Source: Tetracentron sinense (Eukaryota > Streptophyta > Magnoliopsida > Trochodendrales > Trochodendraceae). Taken from it: 64,000 nt of DNA. Both the position numbers and the translations under genes were made by a program. Shown here piece after piece: positions 55,944 to 64,000 of this stretch. A model generated the notes under the pieces. It was not told the DNA's origin and made no database searches. It was given only the letters and a program-made list of their open reading frames with translations. The stretch lies in NCBI GenBank assembly GCA_015143295.1, contig CM026567.1, forward strand, positions 13,286,416 to 13,350,415, read 5' to 3'. Every line of letters begins with the position of its first letter. The first letter of the stretch is position 1.

Positions 55944-56289
55944 ACATTCATTGACTAATAAGGTTCTTGAAATTATAACTAATTAAGTCAATCCATGCAT
56001 CAACATCATATGTATAGATATATAGATATATAACATGCCATATACGTACACAAGGAATAAGGCATAACATGAAAATCATGGACAATTGAATAACTCTGAA
56101 CGCGTACCTTGCACTACATCATCTAATATAAGTGCATCTCCCTCTGTCAAGGCGAATACTCATCTCTGGTTCACCTGGCGAGGCGGAGGTGCAGACCGTG
56201 TAGGTTGGGAGGACGCTTGATATGATCCTGCTGGACAAACTGGGGGCCTAATCCCCTGAGACTGGCCTAGCAAGTGCCGACTGGTGCAA

Positions 56290-57378
56290 TCCTTGATCAG
56301 GTGGCCCTGACAACCACAATGGAAACATCCACCCGATGCCTTCCGGTAATCTCCTGCCGGATGCCTTCGGCCACAAGACGTGTAGACCTCATATGTGTAG
56401 GTCAGAGGGGCCTGAGGTGGAGCATACCTCGCTACCTAAGGTGCAACGAGCCATGGGACCGGAAGAGCCTGAGGTCGTGGTGCCTGAGGCACATACTTTC
56501 GTGGGGCTGGAGGTGCATAAGATGGCCTCTACGGTGGTGCTGGCCATGCATACTGAGGTGGTGCTGGCCAAGTGTACTGATAAGGGACAGTCTGGGCCTG
56601 CCTCTCCGGAGGTGCTGAACTGTTGGATTGGCCTCTCGCAAAATCCCTCTTCTTAGACACGGCCTCCGAGTTGGTCTAGATTAACAAGGCCTTGTCTACC
56701 ACTTCCGGATAAGTGGCGTGCCTGAAGGCCGAGACTTTCTCCAAAATCATGTCTCTGAGCCCTTGCTTAAACCTTCTTGCCTTCATCGCCTCAATGGCGA
56801 TCATGTGAGGCGCGAAGCGTGATAGCTTCGAGAAATTGGCCTCATACTAGGCCACAGACAAGAACCCTACTCGAGGTTGATGAACTACCTCTCTTTCTTT
56901 TCCTGAGCTCCAACCGGGAAGTACTTCTTGTAGAAACATCCTTGAACTTGTCCCAAGTCCATGGTTGACCTTGCCTGGTCAACTATTGAGTCCTCAAGGC
57001 GGACAACCACCAATGGTGTGCCTCATCCTCTAGCATAAAAACAGCCCATGCCACTCTTTCTTCTTCTGTGGGCGAGAGGACTGCAAAGATCTTCTCAAAC
57101 TGGAGAATCTAAGCTTCTACAGCAAGAGGGTCCACACTCCCATGGAATGATGGAGGCCTCATTCTCCGAAATGCTTGAACCCCAGCTGTGCGATGTACTC
57201 GAGCTGTAGGCGGTGGAGTAGGTGCTTCCGATGATGGAATAACCTGCCTAGCCACCAGTATGGCTAGTGTCTTAGCAATAGAGCCTAAGACCTGAGAGAG
57301 GTCCGGCTGCTCATCCTCATCTCGAGAAGAGGAAGAAGCTCTAGTGTGTGGTCTGCGACCCCGTGTGCCCTGCCTCAT
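56290..57378 (-). pseudogene. Gag of the chromovirus
   Basis: The N-terminal part (57109-57378) ends FRRMRPPSFHGSVDPLAVEA, the typical start of the gag core. A zinc knuckle, CFHCGCQGHLIKDC (Cx2Cx4Hx4C), lies at about 56290-56330. The central part is degraded. Confidence 0.75.
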
Positions 57379-57720
57379 GACTAAAGTCCTGAGAACATTA
57401 GCACCACATGAGTCTAACTTGGAACCACAATTTATCTCATTTATTCAATTTTCACAATAGAGCAATCATTAATAGTATAGTACCATCATATTCATCACAT
57501 CAAGTCATCAGAGTATTTATAATATTATACTTTGGTGTTCTAGCGTTCCTAAGACCCGTACTTGGTTGAAACAACCCTTTTTGACTAAGACTAAAGTTTA
57601 GTCTTACACTTGGAACATGACTCGCTTCCGACTTACTTCCTTCCGAACTAGCTTCCTGACATATGCTCTTGTCAAGCCGTGGTACCAGATTCTAAGTGAC
57701 CCTAAAGACCTAAAGCCTAA

Positions 57721-57732
57721 GCTCTGATACCA
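57721..57732 (-). other. Primer-binding site, initiator methionine tRNA
   Basis: The minus strand reads TGGTATCAGAGC, four bases after the 5' LTR end at 57737. This is the standard primer site of plant chromoviruses. Confidence 0.9.
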
Positions 57733-57736
57733 CTTC

Positions 57737-60700
57737 TGTCGTGACCCAAAACCCACTCTAAGAGTTAGAGTGAATCTTGGATGACTTATCATGACCTACA
57801 TGACATGCTTGACCAACCATCCTGTAAAACACTAGGAGCATATATGATAGAGGACAAAATAGCGGAAGCATAAATAACATGGCACAACGGAAGTCTAATC
57901 AAAACCTCTATGTATATACATGATCCAAGTTTGTACAAAAGGAAAAACAAAATAAAGAAGGTGCGGACATGCCCCCCAAAATACATGGGTACTGTGAGTG
58001 CGGGAAATTCACTCCCCCCAATTGTTTGTGGCTCACGGGTTTTTGAGAGTCGCCACCTATTCATTCAGAAGGGATAAGTCCCCCAAAGTTTTGGATAAGG
58101 TCTTTGGTCCACGAGAGAGATTAGGGTAAGGAGTTCAGTTAAGTCCGGGGAAGGTGTTAGGCACCCCGAGGCTTCCGTTTTACAACGGTTCCGTACTCCC
58201 CGGGTTTAAGCCAAATAAAGTTAATCTTATTTAGAATACCGAAATGTTTAAGTGAACACTAATCCAAGAAGGGAAAAGCTAACTGGGGTCGGGATGTGTT
58301 GAGCTGCCTACGTACTCACAGGGTGAGATCAGACCGAGCGTAGTTCTGGCACGTGAGCCTGTGCCGAGGCTAGGGGCGTGTGTGAGTGCACCAAGGGTGG
58401 CTAACATGGGCTAGTCCGGTAGACTAGGGTTGGTTGACCGAGGAGGTCAAGTACAGGGTATTGTAAGCCTGGTAGGCTTAGGAGGGGGGGTAGTCCGGTA
58501 GACTAAGGAGGAGTCCGGTAGACTTGGTTTTTAGGCCCGGTAGGCCGTAAACCGAAGTTAACTACGATTAGGGTTACTAACCGCGGTTAAGGGGCTCTAA
58601 CTGTGGTTAGGGTTGCTAACCAGGGTTATGGAGAGGACCAAAGTCAGGATTATGGTCCAAAGTTTGTTTTAGGAATTTCTGTTTAATTTCCCAAGATTTG
58701 TAGGGTTAAGGGGTGCTTAACCGCGGTTAAATATTAACCGGAAGTGCATTTTACCGTGGTTAAGAGTCTGATATAGTCCAAGGTGGGCCCAGGGGGCTAG
58801 GCAGGGCCTAAAGTGGCCTCCTACCAGGCCTGGGCCCCTGTAAAAGCCTAGAAATAAAACAAAGTTTTAATGCCGGTAATGTAATTACCTACATTATGGA
58901 CTGTGTTTTAAGACTGTGTTTTGCCATTGTTAACTAGGGTTAACGGATAACCCGAGGTGAACCAGAGGCATGAGAGTGTAGGGGGGACTCCTGGGAAGAG
59001 CTCAGGCCAGGTGTGGACCCTAGGGGATGCCTGGAGTGGGCCCTACAAGAGTGTAAAGCCACTGTAGCAGACAGTACAAGTTGGCGGTAGTCGTTCTACC
59101 GCCCATCCAGATCAGGCGAAAAACAGAATGTCGGTAGTGGTATGACCGACATTCTGGAGAAAGATCAGAAACCAGGGGTCGGCAGAGGGATCACCGATAA
59201 AATGAAAATCAGACCATTTCAGGAATGACGGTACTGAGAGTACCGCCATTCCTGGATTTCTGTAAAATCAGGTCTGTGGCTACTGGGGTTGTACACCAAT
59301 GCTACTAGGGGTTCCCTCATGATCTGAGGGAGCCCCAGAAGCTTCATGGTGGTCTGTGATGTGCTCAAGGGAGAGGCTATAACCGTAGGGGTTCACTACG
59401 CCTATGGGCGAGGCGGGTGAACACCCTGTTTGAGCTTAGACTGTTAACTAGACACCGAAAAAAGCATAGAACGTCCCCAAGAGATGACCAGGGGCTCACA
59501 AAGATTGAAACAAGAAATAAAAGGGAGGGGAACAGACCCCTTCACCAATGCTCTGTTTTGCCTCGATGGTGTAACTGTCTGCACGATGATGATGGGCCAG
59601 TGGAGGTGCTGCCAATGCAAAGGGGAGAACTGGGATGTTTCCTGTGGTCTTAGTATTACAACCAAGGTGTTGGAGAGACTGAGGGGGATGATTTTTGACA
59701 AAGTTTTACCTTTGGAGATTTCTGTCCACCTTTTTACAGTAGAGGTGATTGGGGTTTTATAGGGAAGAACCTAAGGGACCTAAGAGGGTTTTAAAAAAAG
59801 GGGTAGAACCTGTATGGACCAAGGGGAGGTCGACTAAGAGGAGTTGAAGGGAGAGTTGAGGTGAAGGTTGAGTGTGCAGGGTGATCGCAGACTGCAAACT
59901 CGGAACTTGATGATGTCGGTAGAAGTTCTACCGACATCAGGAAACCAAGGCAAAAATTAATGTCGGTAGAACTTTGACCGACATTCTGGAATTAATTGAA
60001 GTGGGCCTGGGCCCTGCACACTCGGGTATAGGGGGTTGTCCTAAGGCATTTTTGGGTTTTTAAGGGGCCTAGATAATGGGGTAAGGCCTTATGGGCCATG
60101 GGATTTGCTAGGGTCACCTACGGCTAAGGGTTTAGGACATGGTTTTGATTCCTAAGATTAACTAAGGGTTTAACTAGTGTTCACCTAGGGTTTAGTCCTA
60201 AGGGTATGACTGGAGAGGCTTACCTAGGTTGTGAGAGATTTGGCAAGGTGTAACCATAGTCAAGGGATTTTAACTACAGTTAGATGGGGTGTAAAAATTG
60301 GGTGCTTACAGGTACAATCTCTCATGCTCATCCACACTCACCTAGAATCTACCACCTAGTAGTAGCCCTCTACATGAGGCTCCTCAGCAGGGGCTTCCTC
60401 AACGTATTCCTCTTCCTCCCATGGACCAGGAGCACATATGTCAAAAGGAGCAGCCGATCCACTATCATCTACCAACATGAGAAGTATGGCTAAGCATAGA
60501 ATACTCAGCGGGTACTAAATACTAACCAACAGTCATAGCATAATAATCACCAAATAAAGAAGGAAGCAGTTCATATAATTGACAAAAAAGTAACAGTTTA
60601 TATTTCATGCTTGCATTACATCAAAGTCGGAAAACTCTTGAAATCATCGTGTGCTTGACTTGACTTAAGATACTCTTTTCGTGTTTGAAAAACTTGTCAT

Positions 60701-62281
60701 GTTCTGTCTTGCTTACTTGTCGTGTCATGCGTGTCTAGTCATTCTGTCATGTCATGTTCTTGCTTGTTTGGAAACTAAACATGCTCATGTAACTTGTGAG
60801 ATGCACTTGTGAGGGAGGGTGGTGTAGAATCCCCTCTTTCAATGAGATGCACTTGTGAGGGAGGGGAGACCCCTCATTCAATGAGATGCACTTGCGAGGG
60901 AGGGTGGTGTAGAGCCCCCTCTTTCAATAAAATGCACTTACGAGGGAGGGGAGACCTCTCTTTCAATGGGATGCACTCGTTCTTGTCAAAAGTGAGGCAA
61001 AACATATCATAAGATATCTCCTACCTCTAATTACTAACCCTTACGTTTGGCCTTGTCATGGTGTTTGTGAATCGAGAATAAAACCCTTGTCTTGGAAAAC
61101 ACCGATAAACCATGTTATGAATGCCCTGCTCGTAAAGTCGTGTACATGCTTTAGCTTGAAAATAAACATGACATAAGGAATTTCATAGTATACAATTCAT
61201 TTCAATAGGCATTCATTTACCACATGCCGTTCTAGAAAGCAAGGTAACACACTAACATAAAACCCTAGAATTTCCATATCTTAATCATGCTTTTCTTGAT
61301 TAATGATTAATCAAATCCATTAATCATCCAATATGTATTCATTATTTAGTGAAATACCCTTCCCATTTCATTCATCATAAGACATACACACCGCATCCAT
61401 CGCCCATACACAACCATCCATCTCCATCCATGTACCCCATTACATTATCATGTTTAAAATTTGGGGAAAAACCAAGAAAAGAAGGAGAATATGAACTAGA
61501 AGGGTTGTATAGGGTACCGACCTTGAATAGATGAGGAAAAACCCTCCAGAATGGGCTTGGGGTTGCTGTCGAGCTTGGAGAACCCGCTCCTGACGTGCTT
61601 TGCCTTGGATTTGAAGAATCCAAGCCTTTGGGGTGATCTTGGGTTCTCAAACCTTTGATTTCTCTCAAGGTGAAACCCTAGGTTAAAAACCCCTTTCTCC
61701 TCTCTCACTCTCTCTCAAAATATGTTGCCTTAGGGTTTATGAACCCTTATGGCACGAGCAAGCCTTTATAGGCAAGAGTGTAACACCCAAAAGATGAAAA
61801 AGCCCTTAATGAAATTATGCAAAAACACGAAAGACCGAGCGATTGGTGGTCAAAACCGAGCGATCGGTAGCCTACCGTGCAACCGGTGTTTTTGATTGAG
61901 TGATCGATTGAAAACACCCTCTCTAGAAAAATTCCCCATACAAATTAGTGCACCAGTCGTGAGATACCGATCGATCGGTTGTGGACCGATCGATCGCTAA
62001 TATGGACCGAGCGATCGGTGTTCTGCAAATTTTGACAATGAGTCCATTTCTCACTCAATCTCATTACTTGGACTTATTCCACTTCCATTCTAACCTCTTC
62101 TAAATATGACTAGGACCTTTTTAAGGCTATGACATATTATTAATTATTTTATTTTATTATTTTATACTACTCATGCAAAATTCTCAAAGGTTCCAATTTC
62201 TCATTTGCTGAAAATTAGAGGTTACAACGCATCATGCCTTGACACGCATTCCAAGACATACAAAAGTTTCGGGGTTCTACA
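57737..62281 (-). repeat. 5' LTR of the chromovirus (split by solo LTR 57993-60310)
   Basis: Plus-strand ends TGTCGTGACCC and CGGGGTTCTACA. Net length is about 2.22 kb. It contains GATC-palindrome words (61835-62015), matching those at 52105-52285 in the partner LTR. Confidence 0.9.
57993..60310 (-). mobile_element. Solo LTR of the Ogre-like family nested in the chromovirus 5' LTR
   Basis: Perfect duplication GGTAC at 57988-57992 and 60311-60315. Ends TGTGAGTGCGGG and TTGGGTGCTTACA. Co-linear with the Ogre-like LTR at 5829-8224, same orientation, including five hairpins (59083-59103, 59126-59154, 59222-59252, 59912-59938, 59959-59985). 2318 bp, no internal region. Confidence 0.92.
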
Positions 62282-62286
62282 ATGAT

Positions 62287-63010
62287 GCTCATAAGCACTC
62301 TATGCATTCTATAATTCTAAGTACTCTAAGGCTTACATGTCTCGCATGACTCTATGGTTTGTCATAAGCATGGTTTATCGAAGCATTCATTAGAAAATTC
62401 TAAGAACTCATAAGCTACCAAGCTTATAAGCATTGATAAAGCCAAATATTGGGTTGGTCAAGGATAGGGCATATCTAAGACATCTCATAAGACAATTGGA
62501 TAAAGCCAAGGGGAAGTTGGTCAAGGATCTTGGCAGCTCACTTCTATATGTTCAATGAAGGGTATTTATATACCCAACTCTAAGTCTTCTTACGGGTGCT
62601 AAGATCTGGCTCTAAGTTATGCTCATAAGAATCTCACAAGCTCAGAAGTGAATCTCAAAAGGCTCTAAGTGGATCTCATAAATGCTCTAAGTCTCTAAGG
62701 ATCTCATAAGAACTCAAGGAGGTTGATAAGCCCAGGGTTTTGCGGGAACTAACCTCTTGCTCACAAGAAAGTCTCATAAGAAATCTCACAAGAAAGTATC
62801 ATACGAAATCTCACAAGAACTCTAAGGACTCTAAGAACTCTAAGGATCTCATAAGAACTCTAAGGATCTCATAATGACTCTAAGAACTCTAAGGATCTCA
62901 AAGAACTCATAAGACTTGATTCTCATACGCTCATAAGACTCATACGGTTTTGTATTCATAAGGAACTCATAAGTAAAGGCTCATAAGAGACTTGTAAGAC
63001 TCATAAGACA
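62287..63010 (+). repeat. CTCATAAG/CTCTAAGG low-complexity tract in the outer solo LTR
   Basis: More than 30 degenerate copies of CTCATAAGA and CTCTAAGGA words within 700 bp. The tract precedes the conserved GAGTATTCAATGCTCAGCC block at about 63193. Confidence 0.8.
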
Positions 63011-63633
63011 TTGAAATATGGTTTGTGAAAGTACGAACTCAAAGTAGGATTTAAAGTATGCTTGTCGAGAATATGCAATTGTTATATCGTTTTAAACTTC
63101 CGCACTCTGATTATGCACTTGTTATGATGAACTGTACTTTGTATGGCATGTTAATGTTTTATAACATTATCCGTTAGTAGTTTGTATACACTGAGTATTC
63201 AATGCTCAGCCGAACTGTTATGTCGGTAGGTTCCAGGTTGAACGATCATGCACCGGAACTGAGAGTCAGTCAGGAGCTTGCTTAGGATCATCATGCTGAG
63301 GATAGGGGCCTGGACATGTGGCCTTATGGTTGAGGGAGAGAGAGTGACATGTAATTGGGGTTTAATTTTAGGGGTTTTGCATCGGACTTGAGTTGGTAAC
63401 CCAGGTGATGGATTTTGTTTACAGGGTTAGTTTTTATTTATATAGAAGCTTAGTTGGGTTTCAGTGGACATTGTTACATAAAGAAGAAATTTTCAGGCTC
63501 ACTATTTAAGTAAGCCTTGTATTCTCTCTTGCAGGATGGTATGTACGCCTTATGTGTCATAACCGGATGGTATGACACGACGGTCATGAGCTAAAGTATC
63601 CCTAACTCTTAGGGCGTATTTTGGGTCATGACA

Positions 63634-64000
63634 GACTGGGGCTTTATCACCATTAGAACTGAAGACTGCGTTCTTAATTTCCTCCATGGTTACAGGGCTG
63701 GAAAGCATGTCTTATATCTCTTCTCCAAGTGAAGCCAAGGGAGGCAAAACTTGTAGGTCTATCTCGGAATCACCATTACCTTCCAACAACTCAGAGAAGT
63801 AATGAACAACATCGCTCGCAATCAGCTTTGGGTCCTTAATCAATTTCCCCTCCGTATCGAGAATAGAGTCTGTTCTGTTATGGTTACTTTTTAGTACTTT
63901 GAAACTTAGGCAACTTATGAATCTCGTTGCCCAAATTAGCAGACGAGGTTTAAACTGAACGATACCAATTCCAAAAGTTAGGATAGATTGAAACAAATGC
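63634..64000 (-). mobile_element. L1-type LINE, 5' continuation of 42553-43349, cut by window edge
   Basis: The minus strand reads FQSILTFGIGIVQFKPRLLI, then DSILDTEGKLIKDPKLIASD, VVHYFSELLEGNGDSEIDLQ and, after a TAA at 63709-63711, MEEIKNAVFSSNGDKAP. This is the region just before the reverse-transcriptase fingers. It joins in sense with PDGFTALFFQ at 43349, showing that the 20-kb block between was inserted. Confidence 0.78.

Larger units (their letters stand above)
47323..62281 (-). mobile_element. Chromovirus-like (Tekay/Del-type) Ty3/gypsy retrotransposon with two solo LTRs nested in its LTRs
   Basis: Whole from end to end, with a perfect target-site duplication ATGAT at 47318-47322 and 62282-62286. 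Minus-strand order: 5' LTR (57737-62281), initiator-Met primer-binding site, gag with zinc knuckle, protease, reverse transcriptase, RNase H, integrase with a chromodomain-like tail, polypurine tract, 3' LTR (47323-52553). Net LTR length is about 2.2-2.3 kb each. The LTRs are roughly 90-92% identical by eye over 200 bp, suggesting about 3 million years or more. Coding region broken at about ten places. It is inserted in the solo LTR 43350-63633. Confidence 0.9.
43350..63633 (+). mobile_element. Solo LTR (about 3 kb net) enlarged to 20 kb by nested insertions
   Basis: The left end reads GATAGAACCCCAAAA (cognate to TGTAGAACCCCGAAA of a related LTR) and the right end TATTTTGGGTCATGACA. The ends interrupt one LINE coding line on the minus strand exactly between NGDKAP (right flank) and PDGFTA (left flank), which defines the insertion. 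The 5-bp flanks (GCTCG, GACTG) do not match cleanly. Subtracting the half-LINE, SINE and chromovirus leaves about 2.97 kb, one LTR with no internal region. It is old judging by its degraded ends. Confidence 0.75.

Noticed and set aside
5829-60310. The two Ogre-like LTRs as the two ends of one 54-kb element
   Set aside because: 57993-60310 has its own perfect target-site duplication, and the primer-binding site shows that the partner of 5829-8224 must lie to the left, outside the window.
43345-63638. GCTCG / GACTG as the target-site duplication of the outer solo LTR
   Set aside because: Only two of five bases match; the insertion is supported by the interrupted LINE coding line instead.

Overview
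This window is intergenic chromatin from a large, transposon-rich flowering-plant genome. Most of its 64 kb is retrotransposon sequence nested inside other retrotransposons. The only host-gene traces I can support are an AP2/ERF transcription-factor pseudogene (about 40.7-41.3 kb), one probable terminal exon of an unrecognised gene (9.69-9.92 kb) and a possible first exon near 37.7 kb. I found no rRNA, tRNA or CRISPR array. All calls come from reading the sequence; no searches were run. Ages and identities are estimates by eye.

Layout. (1) 1-8224: 5' part of an Ogre/Tat-like Ty3/gypsy element on the minus strand, with its 5' LTR at 5829-8224, split by a solo LTR (811-3429, 5-bp target duplication TCATC). 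(2) 8225-10726: a LINE fragment sharing its 3' block with 42.0-43.0 kb, a SINE inside it, then a host exon. (3) 10727-22006: a solo LTR (duplication AAAAT) split by a nearly full-length L1-type LINE (about 12.19-21.18 kb), itself split by another solo LTR (17187-19576, TGGGA). (4) 22354-37332: a young Tat-lineage Ty3/gypsy element. Its gag-pol is on the minus strand, and it carries a long plus-strand gene with a plant mobile domain (PMD). (5) 37.3-43.3 kb: the least disturbed host stretch, holding LINE fragments and the AP2/ERF pseudogene. (6) 43350-63633: a solo LTR inside a minus-strand LINE. It contains an ORF1-only LINE copy (43525-45653, 13-bp duplication), a SINE (47069-47260, 12-bp duplication) and a whole-length chromovirus-like Ty3/gypsy element (47323-62281, ATGAT). 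Each LTR of that element is split by a further solo LTR (48639-51584, CAATC; 57993-60310, GGTAC). The host LINE resumes at 63634.

How the parts relate. Six solo LTRs against two end-to-end elements and one partial one indicate frequent LTR-LTR recombination. Four LTRs plus the two LTRs of the chromovirus belong to one loose superfamily with ends TGTAGA(G/A)CCCC...CGCGACA, so the family repeatedly landed in its own relatives.

Most worth follow-up: the antisense PMD gene, uninterrupted for 899 codons and flanked by plant-like introns; a small acidic reading frame conserved across the chromovirus-type LTRs; copy-specific palindrome or minisatellite arrays at one fixed LTR position; a ladder of hairpins in the Ogre-like LTRs; and the ORF1-only LINE.
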